A stretch of 38,790 bases of DNA from Burkholderiales bacterium (GTDB lineage: Bacteria; Pseudomonadota; Gammaproteobacteria; Burkholderiales; Usitatibacteraceae), in contig JAHCLE010000012.1 in NCBI GenBank assembly GCA_026125445.1, positions 1 through 38,790 on the forward strand, written 5' to 3'. The notes beneath the pieces are model-generated. The model saw nothing but the letters and a program-made list of their open reading frames with translations, searched no databases and was not told the DNA's origin. Shown here in pieces: positions 18,531-30,497 of this stretch. How positions within the stretch are numbered: the first letter of the stretch is position 1; the number at the start of each line of letters is the position of its first letter. A program made the position numbers and the translations under genes.

Positions 18531-19160
18531 TCAAGGAAGCGGCACCACGCGGCCGTCGAGTCCGGCGCGCTTGAGCTGGGCGGCGGCCTTCTCGGCGGCC
18601 TCGCGGGTCGCGAAGGGGCCGGCGCGAAGGCGGGTGAGCTCCCCGGAGGACGAGTCGAGCCGCTCGGTGTAATGGGGAAGCTTTGCGGCGGCGATCTTTC
18701 CCCGGGCCTGGGCGAGCTTTCCCTCTTCCCGGAAGGCCCCCACCTGGACGGCGAAGCCCTCCAGCCTCGGGGCGGCAGGCTTCGGTTCGGCCTTCGCGGC
18801 AGCAGGCTTCGGTTCGGCCTTGGGTTCGGCCTTGGGCTCGACCTTGGGCGTGGCCGGTGGCGCAGGCTCCGACTTCGCGGTTTCGGCGACGACGGGTCCG
18901 GTCTTCGGGGATTCCGCGGCCGCGCGCTCCGGGGCCGGCTCGGGCGCCTTCGCGACCGCCGGCAGCGGGGCGGCACCCTCCTTGGGCGGGATGGAGAGCA
19001 GCGGCTCGACGCGGTCGCGCCGCGGCTCCGGGTCGAGGACCATGGGGACGAACACGACGGCGAGGAGGACGAGCACGATCGCGCCGATCAGGCGCTGCCG
19101 GCCCTTGCGGCGAACCTCAAGCTGCTCGGCGGTGGGATCGTTCGACATGTCGGTCGGCAT
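18531..19160 (-). CDS. SPOR-domain inner-membrane protein (DedD-like)
   Basis: A 209-residue bitopic protein that probably binds denuded peptidoglycan at the division site. Residues 1-22 are cytoplasmic and basic (EVRRKGRQR), followed by one membrane helix (LIGAIVLVLLAVVFVPMVL). A periplasmic Pro/Ala/Lys/Glu linker (residues about 55-130, with AEPKPAA and PKAEPKAEPK repeats) leads to the SPOR domain at about 133-209, starting FAVQVGAFREEGKLAQARGK and containing TRLRAGPFATREAAEKAAAQ. The ATG directly follows the folC stop; a second ATG four codons in (19148) is also possible. Position after folC is conserved in betaproteobacteria. Confidence 0.9.
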   Translation of the reverse strand: MPTDMSNDPTAEQLEVRRKGRQRLIGAIVLVLLAVVFVPMVLDPEPRRDRVEPLLSIPPKEGAAPLPAVAKAPEPAPERAAAESPKTGPVVAETAKSEPAPPATPKVEPKAEPKAEPKPAAAKAEPKPAAPRLEGFAVQVGAFREEGKLAQARGKIAAAKLPHYTERLDSSSGELTRLRAGPFATREAAEKAAAQLKRAGLDGRVVPLP

Positions 19161-20434
19161 TCACCGCGCGGCCTCGAGGACTTCCGCGACGGTCAGGAAC
19201 GAGCCGAAAACGAGAATTCTATCATCCGGCCCCGCCTCCCGAAGCGCGGCCTCCCAGGCGAGGCGCACCGTCGCGAAGACGCGGGTGCGCCCGCCCAGGC
19301 CGCGCTCGGCGAGTAGCCCGGCCACGCGCGAGGCGCTCGCCGCCCGCTCGCCCGGCACGGTGGCGACGTGCCAGCGGTCGACGCGGGAGCTCACCGCGTC
19401 GATCACCGCGCCGATGTCCTTGTCCGCGAGCATCGCGAAGACGGCGATGGTGTTCTCGTGGAAGCCCATCTCGCCGAGCCCGGCCGCGAGCGCGCGGGCC
19501 GCGTGCGGGTTGTGCGCCACGTCGAGCACCACGACGGGACGTCCCGGGAGCACCTGCAGGCGTCCCGCGAGCCGCACGCCGGTGAGCCCGCGCTTCACCT
19601 CGCCGAGGGAAACGGGAAGCCTGCCGGCCAGCTCGCCGAGCGCGGCGAGCGCGGTCGCCGCGTTCGCGAGTTGCCAGGGGCCGCGCAGCGCCGGCATCGG
19701 CAGCGACCGCCTGGCGCCGCACCGCCCCTCGAAGTCCCATTGCCGCTCGCCGCGAGGCACGGCGCGGAAGTCGCGCCCCAGCACCTGCAGGGGCGCGCCG
19801 ATGGCCTGCGCGTGCGCCACCAGGCTCGCCGGCGGGTCGACATCGCCGAAGAGCGCCGGGCGGCCGGGCCGGAAGATGTGCGCCTTCTCGCGCGCGATCG
19901 CTTCGCGGTCGTCGCCGAGCCAGGCCTGGTGGTCGAGGTCCACGCTGGAGACGATGGCGCAGTCGGGATCGACGGCGTTCACGGCGTCGAGCCTGCCACC
20001 GAGTCCGACCTCGAGGATAGCCACCTCGACGCGCAGCCGCTCGAAGGCGGCGAGCGCGGCCAGCGTGCCGAACTCGAAATAGGTGAGCGGCGTGGCTCCC
20101 CGCGCCGATTCGACGCGCGCGAAGTCCCGTGCGAGCTCCGCGTCGCCCGCCTCGGCGCCATCGACGCGCACGCGCTCGTTGTAGCGAAGCAGGTGGGGCG
20201 ACGTGTAGAGGCCCGTCCGGTACCCGGCCGTGCGCAGGATGCACTCCAGGTAGGCGCAGGTCGAGCCCTTGCCGTTCGTGCCGCCCACGGTGATCGTCAT
20301 CGCGGGCGGGGCGAGCCCCATGCGGCCCATGACCTCCCGGACGCGATCGAGCCCGAGGGCGATCTTCGCGGGGTGCTGCGCGGAGATGTAGTCGAGCCAC
20401 TGCCCCAGGGGGGCGAGGGGCCCGGGCGCGGCGC

Positions 20435-20438
<4 letters not shown>
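19161..20438 (-). CDS. folC: Bifunctional folylpolyglutamate / dihydrofolate synthase
   Basis: Adds glutamate to dihydropteroate and extends the polyglutamate tail of folates. The 425-residue protein starts at GTG 20438, which overlaps the accD stop (GTGA); the frame runs far upstream only as an accD shadow. Motifs seen: the substrate helix [17 protein letters not shown] near the N-terminus, P-loop [55 protein letters not shown] with REKAHIFR, and [15 protein letters not shown] in the C-terminal Mur-ligase domain. The product ends [15 protein letters not shown], a usual FolC ending. It is followed without a gap by the SPOR gene. Confidence 0.96.
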
Positions 20439-21300
<862 letters not shown>

Positions 21301-21304
<4 letters not shown>

Positions 21305-22122
21305 GCGGCGGCCTTGTCCCTTGCCGCGGCGTCCACGCCCGCGCGGAAGGCGGCCAGGGTGGATCCGGCCTGCGCCGCCGCGCGCTCGGGCTCGGCGCGC
21401 TCGATCTCCTCCACGATGCGGCTGCCGATCACCACGGCGTCGGCGAAGCGCGCGATGGCGCGCGCCGTCTCCGGCTCGCGGATGCCGAATCCCACGCCCA
21501 CCGGGACGGAGGTGCTCGAGCGGATGCGCGCGAGCATGCGCTCCACGTCCGCGGTGTCGATGTTCGCCGCCCCCGTGACGCCCTTGAGGGAGACGTAGTA
21601 GATGTATCCCTTCGCCATGCGCGAGACGAGGTCGATGCGCGCTTCCGAGGACGTGGGCGAGAGCAGGAAGATCGGGTCGATCCCCGCGCCGGCCAGCGCC
21701 TGCACCCAGGCCGCGCTTTCCTCCGGCGGGTAGTCGACGATGAGGACCCCGTCGACGCCGGCCTCCTTCGCGCGCGCGGCGAACGCGGCCACGCCCATGT
21801 GCTCGACGGGATTGGCGTAGCCCATGAGCACGATCGGCGTGCGGTCGTCCTCGCGACGGTACTCGCGCACGGTGTCGAGGATCAGCGCGAGCCCCGTCCC
21901 GGCGCGCAGCGCCCGCTCGGAGGCGCGCTGGATGGTGGGCCCGTCGGCCATCGGATCGGAGAAGGGGACGCCCAGCTCGATCACGTCGGCGCCGTTCGCC
22001 ACCAGGGAGCGGATGATCCCCAGCGTGTGCGCGGGCGACGGGTCCCCCGCCGTCACGAAGGGCACGAGGGCGGCGCGGCGCTCGCCGCGGAGTCGTTCGA
22101 AGGTGGCTGCGATTCGGCTCAT
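21301..22122 (-). CDS. trpA: Tryptophan synthase alpha subunit
   Basis: Cleaves indole-3-glycerol phosphate to indole, which is channelled to TrpB. The 273-residue TIM barrel has [19 protein letters not shown] at the N-terminus, the catalytic Glu in [19 protein letters not shown] and Asp in [12 protein letters not shown], and the phosphate loops [11 protein letters not shown] and [11 protein letters not shown]. It starts 34 bases after the trpB stop and overlaps accD by four bases. Length and motifs are ordinary. Confidence 0.97.
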
Positions 22123-22156
22123 GGAGGCTCGTGCGGCACCGGCGGCGGGCCGGCGC

Positions 22157-23366
<1,210 letters not shown>

Positions 23367-23392
<26 letters not shown>

Positions 23393-24011
23393 CTCTCACA
23401 CTCCTCACGAATTCCTCGATCCGAGCCGCGTCCTTGACGCCGCGCGCGGACTCCACGCCGCTGGAGACGTCGACCGCCCAGGGCCTAACGGCGCGGATGG
23501 CCGCACCCACGTTGCCCGCGTCCAGCCCGCCCGAGAGCACCACCGGACGGCTCAATGCGCGCGGCACGAGGGTCCAGTCGAACGGGGTGCCGGTGCCCCC
23601 GTACTGCCCGGGCACCTGCGCATCCAGCAGCAAGGCGGCCGCGCTCGAGAAGCGACCCTCGCATTCTATCAAATCGACCCCCGGCCCGACCCGAACGGCC
23701 CGGATCCAGGGCAGCCCGAAGCGGTCGCAGAATTCCGGCGGTTCGTCGCCGTGGAACTGCAGCATTCCAAGCGGGACGCGTCCGAGGATCGACCGGATTG
23801 CGTCCTCGTCGCGGTTGACGAAGAGGCCCACCGCGGTCACGAAGGGCGGGACGGCGCGCGCGATCTCGCGCGCGGTCCCAACATCCACCGCCCGCGGGCT
23901 CGCCGGGTGGAAGACCAGGCCGATCGCGTCGGCGCCGGCGCGCGCCGCCGCCGCAGCCATCCCCGGGTCGCGGATGCCGCAGATCTTGACGCGGGTTCGG
24001 TGCGCGTTCAT
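23367..24011 (-). CDS. trpF: Phosphoribosylanthranilate isomerase
   Basis: Amadori rearrangement of phosphoribosylanthranilate in tryptophan synthesis. The 214-residue barrel has the catalytic Cys in [13 protein letters not shown] (residues 7-19), [15 protein letters not shown], and near the end [17 protein letters not shown] and [18 protein letters not shown]. The start ATG overlaps the truA stop by four bases, and trpB overlaps its 3' end by 26 bases. Confidence 0.96.
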
Positions 24012-24793
24012 GGAAGGGGCAGGAGCGGGCTCGGCCGGAAGGCCGGCAGGCCGAGCGAGGGATCATACTCGATGGCCGACAGGTACAGGCCGTCGGGGGC
24101 GAAGGTCGGCGCGGCCTGGCGGCGATCGCGGGCTGCGAGGAGCTCGCCGATCCATTCCGGCGGCTGGCGACCCGCGCCGACGTAAACGAGGCTGCCCACG
24201 ATGTTGCGCACCATGTGGTGCAGGAAGGCGTTGGCGCGCAGCGTGAAGACCACGAGCGGACCCACGCGCTCCACACGCGCCTCGAGCAGGACGCGCACCG
24301 GCGACCGGGCCTGGCACTGCGCGTCGCGGAAGGCGCTGAAGTCGCGCTCGCCCGGAAGCCGCCGCGCGGCCTCCTGCATCGCCTCCACGTCCAGTCGGCG
24401 GTGGAACCAACCCGCCTTGGCGCGCAGCAGCGCAGGTGCCACCGGGTCGTCCAGCAGCAGGTATTCGTAGGTGCGAGAGAGCGCGTGGTAGCGCGCGTGG
24501 AAGTCCGCGGGCACGCGCCGGGCCCACACCACGCGCAGCGAGCCCGGGAGCGACGCGTTGGGTCCGCGCACCCATGCGTGCTCGTCGCGCACCGCGTCCG
24601 TGTCGAAGTGCACCACCTGGGCGCGCGCATGCACGCCGGCGTCCGTCCTGCCGGCCGCCACCGTGGAGACGGGGGCGTCGGCGAAGGAGGTCAGGGCGGA
24701 CTCGAGGTGGTCCTGCACGCCGCATCCCGACGGCTGGTGCTGCCAGCCGCAGAAGGGCGCGCCGTCGTACTCGAGTCCGAGGGCGATTCGCAT
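24008..24793 (-). CDS. truA: tRNA pseudouridine(38-40) synthase
   Basis: Modifies uridines 38-40 in the anticodon stem of many tRNAs. The 261-residue protein begins [20 protein letters not shown] and has the catalytic Asp in [20 protein letters not shown], then [14 protein letters not shown] and [14 protein letters not shown], all TruA hallmarks. The ATG lies only about eight bases after the T-tract of a strong hairpin terminator that follows fimV, and no ribosome site is visible between them. It heads the truA-trpFBA-accD-folC-SPOR run; truA next to trpF is conserved in proteobacteria. Confidence 0.96.
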   Translation of the reverse strand: MRIALGLEYDGAPFCGWQHQPSGCGVQDHLESALTSFADAPVSTVAAGRTDAGVHARAQVVHFDTDAVRDEHAWVRGPNASLPGSLRVVWARRVPADFHARYHALSRTYEYLLLDDPVAPALLRAKAGWFHRRLDVEAMQEAARRLPGERDFSAFRDAQCQARSPVRVLLEARVERVGPLVVFTLRANAFLHHMVRNIVGSLVYVGAGRQPPEWIGELLAARDRRQAAPTFAPDGLYLSAIEYDPSLGLPAFRPSPLLPLP

Positions 24794-24800
24794 GGGGCGG

Positions 24801-24831
24801 GAAAGAAATCGGCGGGGGGAACCCCGCCGAT
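24801..24831 (-). terminator. Intrinsic terminator between fimV and truA
   Basis: On the minus strand a perfect 10-bp stem ATCGGCGGGG / CCCCGCCGAT (24808-24831) with a 4-base loop is followed by TTCTTTC (24801-24807). It lies 25 bases after the fimV stop and only eight bases before the truA ATG, so it is either a terminator of the leu-fimV transcript with readthrough into truA, or a switchable element. Confidence 0.85.
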
Positions 24832-24856
24832 CAAGCGACTTGCAACAGCGAAGAGG

Positions 24857-27424
24857 TCAGAGCGAGGCGATCAGGCTCTGCGCCTCGGACTTCTGCGCAG
24901 CCGATCCTTCCTTCGCCACTTCCTGCAGGATCTCGCGCGCGCCGTCCTTGTCCCCGATCTCGAGGTAGGCCTTGGCGAGCTCGAGCTTGGTGCCCACCGC
25001 GTCGCCGCCGCCTCCCCCGGCGCTTTCGCCCAGGTCGAGGTCGGTGAGGCTGAGGGACGCGGACGGCGCAGCCGCGGGCTGCTCCGTGCCCAGGTTGAGG
25101 TCGGGCGCGGGCGCGGCGGCGGCCGACGGCGTCGACGATCCCGGGAAATCGAGTCCCGACAGGTCGAAGTCGAACGAGGACTTCTCCTCCTTTGGCGCTT
25201 CCGCGGTCAGGGACACGTCAACGGCTGCCGCCGGCGCCGAAGGCGCGAGGTCGAAGTCGAGGGCGGGCGCCTCCGTGGAGACGGGCAGGTCCGGCTGCGG
25301 CGGCTTTTCCGTGCCCAGGTCGAGGTCGAAGCTCGAGGCCTCGGGCGCGGGCGCCGCGGCGGCGGCGGACGACGAGTCGAGGTCGAAGTCGAGGTTGGGC
25401 TTCGGCGCGGGGGCGGCCGCTTCGAAAACAGGCGCGGCGCCCGCGGCACCGCCGTAGAGCGGGTTGGCCGGGTCGATCTGGGCGCCCATCGCCGCGGCCT
25501 TGAGCCAGGTGGGGCTGGAGTCCCCCGCGGCCGCGCGCAGCTCCTTGGCGACGTTCTCGAAGGCGGTGGCGCTCTTGCGGGCGTGGTAGATCTCGAGGAG
25601 CTTCAGCGCGATCTCGTGCCGGGTCTTGTCGCGCGCCATCGCCTCCTTGAGGATCTCCTCGGCCTGCGCATCGCGGCCGTAGGCGATGTAGACCTCGGCC
25701 TCGGCGACCGGGTCGACCTCGTCGGTGTCGATCGTGCCCGGGCCGGTCTTGTCGAAGTCGGTGAGGAACGAGCTGTTGCCGGTGTCGACCAGGCCGCCGC
25801 CGGCCTTGCCGGTGACGGTGGCGGGCTTCAGGTCCGAGGGAAACGCACTGGTCATCGAACTCGATGGACCAGCCTCCTCTCTTTGTCGGCGACGGCGCAT
25901 GAAAAGGAACCCGCCGAGACCGAGCGCACCGAGCGCGCCGACTCCGCCCACGATCACGGGCAGGTTGTCCATGACCTGGTCCATCAGGTCAGGCTCGGGC
26001 GGCGGCGGCGGGGGCTTCTTCGCGGGCGCGGGCTTGGGCGGCGCGGGCTTCGCTCCTTCCGCGGGCTTGGGGGCTTCCGCAGGCTTGGCCGCTTCGGCGG
26101 GCTTGGGCGCTTCGGCGACCTTGGTCTCGGGCGCCTTGGCGGGCTCGGCCGGCTTCGGCGCTTCCGCGGGCTTGGCGGCCTCGGCGGGCTTCGGCGCCTC
26201 CGCCGGCTTGGCGGCCACCTTGGTCTCGGGCGCCTTGGCGGGCTCGCCCGGCTTGCCGGGAGCCGCACCCTTCAGGTCGATGAGGCGCTGCATGTCGCGG
26301 ATCTGCTTTTCCAGGTCGGCCACGCGCGACTGCGATTCCTTGAGCGCCTTGTCCTTGGCGGTGAGCTCTTCCTGGATCGCGTTCAGGCGATCCTGGGCCG
26401 CCCCCTTGCCCGCGGCGCCGCCCTTGGCGCCCTCGGTCTTGGAGAGCTTGAGGACGTCCTTCGACTCCGCGGCCGGCGCGGGCGGCGGCGCAACGGCGGC
26501 GGCGCCCACCTGTCCGGCGGCGGCACGCGTCGACTCGGGTCGGGCGGGCATCGTCGCCACGCCACCCGCGAGCCCCTCGCGGTAGGCCTTCCAGTTCGCG
26601 ACGTGGGTCCTGACCTCGCGGTTGGCCTCCTTCTCGGAGATCTTGCCCACTTCCTCGGCGGAGGGAACGCGCAGGATCTGGCCGGCCTTGAGGCGATTCA
26701 TGTTGTTGTCGATGAACGCCGCCTTGTTCTCCCGGTAGAGCGCGGCGAGCATCTGCTCCATGCTCACTTCCGCGGGCTTCACCTGCCCCGCGATCTTGTT
26801 GAGGTTCTCGCCCTTCTCCACCGGGCCATAGGTGTCGCGGCCCGGTTCCTTCACCAGCCCGGGCGCGGCCGCGGCCATCTCGGTCTTGGCCGACGGGGCG
26901 CCGCCCGGCGCGGCGATGGGCTCCGCGGGAGCGGCGGGTGCAGCGGCGACAGGCGCTGCCGGAGCCGGCGCGGCGGGAGCCACGGGGCGCGCGGCGGCCA
27001 CCGGAGCGGTCGCCTTCGCCTCGGCGAAGCCCGGGGGATCGAGGAGGATCGGGTATTCGCGCTGCAGGCGTCCCGCCGGCCAGGTGACCTCGATCAGCAA
27101 GTCGACGAAGGGCTCGTTGATGGGAGCCACGCTCGTGAGCTTGAGGTAGGCCTGGCCGCTCGCGCGCTTCTCGACGGAGAAGCGCAGCAGGCGCAGGACG
27201 GACGAGTACTCGATCTTCGCGTCGCGGTAGGACTCCGGCGATGCGACGCGCGCGGTGAGCGCGTCGAGCTCGCCCGGCTGGATTGACACGAGATCGATCT
27301 CGGCGACGAGAACTTGTCCGAGCGCCGAGCTGACGGTGAGCTTTCCGAGGCCGGCCGCCTGAACCGCGAAGGAGGCCCCGGCGAGCAGCGCGATGGCTAC
27401 CCCGGTCTTGATTTTGCCCAGCAT
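24857..27424 (-). CDS. fimV: FimV-like pilus assembly / polar hub protein
   Basis: A large inner-membrane protein that in other bacteria organises the cell pole and type IV pilus machinery. The 855 residues start MLGKIKTGVAIALLAGASFA (signal peptide, cut near VQA); a further 17 codons upstream are open but unlikely. The FimV N-domain follows (LGKLTVSSALGQVLVAEIDL, FVDLLIEVTWPAGRLQREYP), then a LysM domain (YGPVEKGENLNKIAGQV ... GQILRVPS) near residues 220-290, a coiled coil (EELTAKDKALKESQSRVADL), a Lys/Pro/Ala/Glu repeat region, one membrane helix (VIVGGVGALGALGLGGFLF) before a basic RRRRQRE, an acidic cytoplasmic part with DFDL repeats, and the C-terminal FimV motif KAYLEIGDKDGAREILQEV. Layout is complete. 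Confidence 0.93.
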   Translation of the reverse strand: MLGKIKTGVAIALLAGASFAVQAAGLGKLTVSSALGQVLVAEIDLVSIQPGELDALTARVASPESYRDAKIEYSSVLRLLRFSVEKRASGQAYLKLTSVAPINEPFVDLLIEVTWPAGRLQREYPILLDPPGFAEAKATAPVAAARPVAPAAPAPAAPVAAAPAAPAEPIAAPGGAPSAKTEMAAAAPGLVKEPGRDTYGPVEKGENLNKIAGQVKPAEVSMEQMLAALYRENKAAFIDNNMNRLKAGQILRVPSAEEVGKISEKEANREVRTHVANWKAYREGLAGGVATMPARPESTRAAAGQVGAAAVAPPPAPAAESKDVLKLSKTEGAKGGAAGKGAAQDRLNAIQEELTAKDKALKESQSRVADLEKQIRDMQRLIDLKGAAPGKPGEPAKAPETKVAAKPAEAPKPAEAAKPAEAPKPAEPAKAPETKVAEAPKPAEAAKPAEAPKPAEGAKPAPPKPAPAKKPPPPPPEPDLMDQVMDNLPVIVGGVGALGALGLGGFLFMRRRRQREEAGPSSSMTSAFPSDLKPATVTGKAGGGLVDTGNSSFLTDFDKTGPGTIDTDEVDPVAEAEVYIAYGRDAQAEEILKEAMARDKTRHEIALKLLEIYHARKSATAFENVAKELRAAAGDSSPTWLKAAAMGAQIDPANPLYGGAAGAAPVFEAAAPAPKPNLDFDLDSSSAAAAAPAPEASSFDLDLGTEKPPQPDLPVSTEAPALDFDLAPSAPAAAVDVSLTAEAPKEEKSSFDFDLSGLDFPGSSTPSAAAAPAPDLNLGTEQPAAAPSASLSLTDLDLGESAGGGGGDAVGTKLELAKAYLEIGDKDGAREILQEVAKEGSAAQKSEAQSLIASL
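26040..26250 (-). repeat. 99-bp in-frame repeat in the FimV linker
   Basis: A 30-base stretch at 26118-26147 recurs exactly at 26217-26246, an offset of 99 bases (33 codons). Each copy encodes an EPAKAPETKV element followed by KPAEAPKPAEAAKPAEAPKP-like residues. The remainder of the region is made of shorter AEAPKP / AEAAKP units. It looks like replication slippage in low-complexity coding DNA. Confidence 0.75.
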
Positions 27425-27509
27425 TGTATGCCCTCTCCCACCCCGGGAACTAGGTAAGAAATACAGCGAAATCAATAACTTGTCGTTTCAATTTCACCCG
27501 GATTTTCAC

Positions 27510-27537
27510 ATTATCGCGTAAATCCAGACTTTTTCAA
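27510..27537 (-). promoter_or_regulatory. Sigma-70 promoter of fimV
   Basis: On the minus strand TTGAAA (27532-27537), 16 bases, GATAAT (27510-27515), each five of six consensus bases. The start of transcription should be near 27503, giving a leader of about 80 bases that ends in a GGGAGAGGG purine run before the ATG at 27424. The region 27430-27540 is clearly AT-richer than its surroundings. Confidence 0.7.
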
Positions 27538-27583
27538 CCAGTTTTTCCCCGCCCGCCCCGGGGACTGGCCGGAGTGTCGCCGG

Positions 27584-28714
27584 CTAGCGAAGTTCGCCGC
27601 AAACGATGCGAAGCATGCGCCGCAGTGGTTCCGCGGCTCCCCACAGCAGCTGGTCGCCGACGGTGAACGCCGAAAGGTATTGCCCGCCCATGCGCAGCTT
27701 GCGCAGCCGGCCGATGGGAACCTCGAGCGTACCCGTGACGGCCGCGGGCGTGAGGCGCTCGAGCGTCTCGGGCCGGCGGTTCGGCACCACGCGCACCCAG
27801 TCGTTGGCGCCGGCGAGGATCGACTCGATCTCCGCGAGCGCGATGTCCTTGCGCAACTTGATCGTGAGGCCCTGGCTGTGGCAGCGCATCGCGCCCACGC
27901 GCACGCAAAGGCCATCGACGGCGATCGCGCTCGATTCCTCTCGGCCGAGGATCTTGTTGGTCTCCGCGTGGCCCTTCCACTCCTCGCGGCTCTGGCCGTT
28001 GCCGAGGTCGGTGTCGATCCAGGGCAGGAGGCTGCCCGCGAGCGGCACGCCGAAATGCGTCGTGGGGAACTTCTCGTCGCGCAGGATCCCGGCCACCTCG
28101 CGGTCGATGTCGAGGATGGCCGAGGCGGGGTCCGCGAGAAGCGACTTGGCGGCGAAGTGCACCTCGCCCATCTGCTGCAGCAGCTCGCGCATGTTCTGCG
28201 CGCCCGCGCCCGAGGCGGCCTGGTAGGTCATCGCCGTCACCCACTCGACGAGGTCCGCCTTCAGCAGCCCGTCGATCGCCATGAGCATGAGGCTCACGGT
28301 GCAGTTGCCCCCGATGTAGTCCTTCACGCCGGCGGCCATCGCGCGGTCGATGACAGGCCGGTTCACCGGGTCGAGGATGATGACGGCGTCCTTCTCCATG
28401 CGCCGGGCGGAGGCCGCGTCGATCCAGAAGCCCTTCCAGCCGGCCGCGCGCAGCTTCGGGTACACCGCCTTCGTGTAGTCGCCGCCCTGGCAGGTGATGA
28501 GGATCTCGTTCTTCGCGAGCTCGGCGATGTCGTTCGCGTCCTTCAGGGGCCCCGTCGGCCGGCCGATGTCCGGGCCCGCCGCGCCCACCGTCGAGGTGGT
28601 GAAGAACACCGGATCGATGAGCTCGAAGTCCCCCTCGGCGCGCATGCGCTCCATGAGCACCGAACCGACCATGCCGCGCCAACCGATGATGCCTGCCGTC
28701 TTCCTGTTCGCCAT
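27584..28714 (-). CDS. asd: Aspartate-semialdehyde dehydrogenase
   Basis: Reduces aspartyl phosphate to the semialdehyde, the branch point to lysine/diaminopimelate, threonine and methionine. The 376 residues match the gammaproteobacterial-type enzyme in length. The NADP site is [14 protein letters not shown] (residues 8-21), [11 protein letters not shown] follows, the catalytic Cys lies in [14 protein letters not shown], and [16 protein letters not shown] carries the active-site His. It lies 75 bases after leuB with a hairpin between them and before fimV, an order conserved in betaproteobacteria. Confidence 0.97.
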   Translation of the reverse strand: MANRKTAGIIGWRGMVGSVLMERMRAEGDFELIDPVFFTTSTVGAAGPDIGRPTGPLKDANDIAELAKNEILITCQGGDYTKAVYPKLRAAGWKGFWIDAASARRMEKDAVIILDPVNRPVIDRAMAAGVKDYIGGNCTVSLMLMAIDGLLKADLVEWVTAMTYQAASGAGAQNMRELLQQMGEVHFAAKSLLADPASAILDIDREVAGILRDEKFPTTHFGVPLAGSLLPWIDTDLGNGQSREEWKGHAETNKILGREESSAIAVDGLCVRVGAMRCHSQGLTIKLRKDIALAEIESILAGANDWVRVVPNRRPETLERLTPAAVTGTLEVPIGRLRKLRMGGQYLSAFTVGDQLLWGAAEPLRRMLRIVCGELR

Positions 28715-28751
28715 TTTCGTCTTTCGCGTGCGGAGGCGCCTTCTCGGTCCC

Positions 28752-28768
28752 GGAGGCGGGTCGCCTCC
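28752..28768 (-). promoter_or_regulatory. Hairpin between leuB and asd
   Basis: GGAGGCG (28752-28758) and CGCCTCC (28762-28768) form a perfect 7-bp stem with a 3-base loop, 38 bases before the asd ATG. No T-run follows on the minus strand. The minus-strand sequence GAAGGAGGCGA at its 5' side also occurs in the dnaK-dnaJ hairpin. Possible attenuator or processing site. Confidence 0.6.
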
Positions 28769-28789
28769 TTCCCCCGCTTCCTTTCGTTC

Positions 28790-29851
28790 CTATAGGGCCT
28801 TGAGGACCGCCGTGCCCATCTCGGCGGTCGTGCAGGGTTTGGCGCCCTTGGCGGCGATGTCGGCCGTGCGCAGGCCCGAGGCGAGCGCCTTCCTCACTGC
28901 GCCCTCGACGCGGCCGGCGACGTCGGCGAGCCCGAAGGTGTAGCGGAACATCATCGCCATGGAGAGGATCTGCGCCAGGGGGTTCGCCACGCCCTTGCCC
29001 GCGATGTCCGGGGCGGAGCCGTGGATGGGCTCGTAGAGCCCCTTGCCGTTCGCATCGAGCGAGGCCGAGGGAAGCATCCCGATGGAGCCGGTGAGCATCG
29101 AGGCCTCGTCCGAGAGGATGTCGCCGAACATGTTGCCCGTCACCAGGACGTCGAACTGGCGCGGGTTCCTCACCAGCTGCATCGCGCAGTTGTCGACGAG
29201 GATGTGCGTGAGCTCCACGTCCGGGTATTCCGGCGCGATCTCCTCGGCGATGTCGCGCCAGAGCTGCGTCGTCTCCAGCACGTTCATCTTGTCCACCGAG
29301 GTGAGGCGCCTGCCGCGCTGGCGCGCGGTGCGGAAGCCCACGTGCAGGATGCGGCGGATCTGCGGCTCGGTGTAATGCATCGTGTTGAACCCCACCCGGC
29401 TGCCCTTCTCGCCGGTGATCCCGCGCGGCTGGCCGAAGTAGATGTCGCCCGTGAGCTCGCGCACGATCATGATGTCGAGCCCCGAGACCACCTCCGGCTT
29501 GAGGGTCGAGGCGTCGGCGAGCTCGGGGAAGACCGTGGCCGGGCGCAGGTTCGCGAAGAAGTCGCACTCCTTGCGCAGGCCCAGGATCGCCTTCTCGGGG
29601 CGCTTGTCGCGCGGCAGCGTGTCGTACCGCGGCCCGCCCACGGCGCCGAAGAGCACCGCGTCCGCGCTCTTCGCGAGCGCGAGCGTGGACGGCGGCAGCG
29701 GGTCGCCGGCGGCGTCGTAGGCGGCGCCGCCCACCGGCGCCTCCTCCGTCTCGATCTTCAGGCCGTCGGAGCGCAGCGCTTCCAGGATGCGGACGGCCTC
29801 GCGCAGGATCTCGGGCCCGATCCCGTCGCCGGGCAGGAGCGCGATCTTCAT
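28790..29851 (-). CDS. leuB: 3-isopropylmalate dehydrogenase
   Basis: Oxidative decarboxylation of 3-isopropylmalate in leucine synthesis, NAD-dependent. The 353-residue protein has [20 protein letters not shown] at its N-terminus, [20 protein letters not shown], the substrate Arg/Tyr region [20 protein letters not shown], the metal-binding [20 protein letters not shown] and the NAD-loop [20 protein letters not shown]. All conserved active-site parts are present. Seven bases separate it from leuD. Confidence 0.97.
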   Translation of the reverse strand: MKIALLPGDGIGPEILREAVRILEALRSDGLKIETEEAPVGGAAYDAAGDPLPPSTLALAKSADAVLFGAVGGPRYDTLPRDKRPEKAILGLRKECDFFANLRPATVFPELADASTLKPEVVSGLDIMIVRELTGDIYFGQPRGITGEKGSRVGFNTMHYTEPQIRRILHVGFRTARQRGRRLTSVDKMNVLETTQLWRDIAEEIAPEYPDVELTHILVDNCAMQLVRNPRQFDVLVTGNMFGDILSDEASMLTGSIGMLPSASLDANGKGLYEPIHGSAPDIAGKGVANPLAQILSMAMMFRYTFGLADVAGRVEGAVRKALASGLRTADIAAKGAKPCTTAEMGTAVLKAL

Positions 29852-29858
29852 GGCGCCC

Positions 29859-30497
29859 TCACGAGAAGATCCACGGCTCTGCCGCCCGGCGCCGCTCCTC
29901 GTAGGCGCGGATGGCGTCCTCGCGTCGAAGCGTGAGGCCGATGTCGTCCCAGCCGTTCACCAGGCACTCCTTGCGGAACGGCTCGACGTCGAAGCGCATC
30001 ACCTGGCCCGAGGGCGTGGTCACCGTCTGCGCCGGCAGGTCGATGGCGAGGCGATAGCCCGAGTGCGCCGCCACCTCCTGGAACAGGTGGTCGAGGTGGA
30101 AGTCGGGCAGCACGATGGGCAGCAGCCCGTTCTTGAAGCAGTTGTTGAAGAAGATGTCGGCGTAGGACGGCGCGATGATGGCCCGGAAGCCGTACTGCTG
30201 GAGCGCCCACGGCGCGTGCTCGCGCGAGGAGCCGCAGCCGAAGTTCTTGCGCGCGATGAGGATCGTCGCCCCCTGGTAGCGCGGCTGGTTGAGGACGAAG
30301 TCCGGGTTGGGCTTGCGCGCAGCCGGGTCCTGGCCGGGCTCGCCCGGGTCGAGGTAGCGCCAGGCGTCGAACAGGTTCGGCCCGAAGCCGGTGCGGTGGA
30401 TCGACTTCAGGAACTGCTTGGGGATGATGGCGTCGGTGTCGACGTTCTCCCGGTCGAGCGGCGCCACGAGACCCGCGTGCAGCGTGAACTTTTCCAT
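29859..30497 (-). CDS. leuD: 3-isopropylmalate dehydratase small subunit
   Basis: Pairs with LeuC to isomerise 2- to 3-isopropylmalate. The 212-residue product starts at ATG 30497 ([20 protein letters not shown]); the longer open frame upstream is the complement of the small lipoprotein gene and has no LeuD similarity. Motifs include [28 protein letters not shown] and [19 protein letters not shown]. The start overlaps the stop of the preceding lipoprotein gene by one base (TGATG), suggesting coupled translation. Confidence 0.97.
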   Translation of the reverse strand: MEKFTLHAGLVAPLDRENVDTDAIIPKQFLKSIHRTGFGPNLFDAWRYLDPGEPGQDPAARKPNPDFVLNQPRYQGATILIARKNFGCGSSREHAPWALQQYGFRAIIAPSYADIFFNNCFKNGLLPIVLPDFHLDHLFQEVAAHSGYRLAIDLPAQTVTTPSGQVMRFDVEPFRKECLVNGWDDIGLTLRREDAIRAYEERRRAAEPWIFS

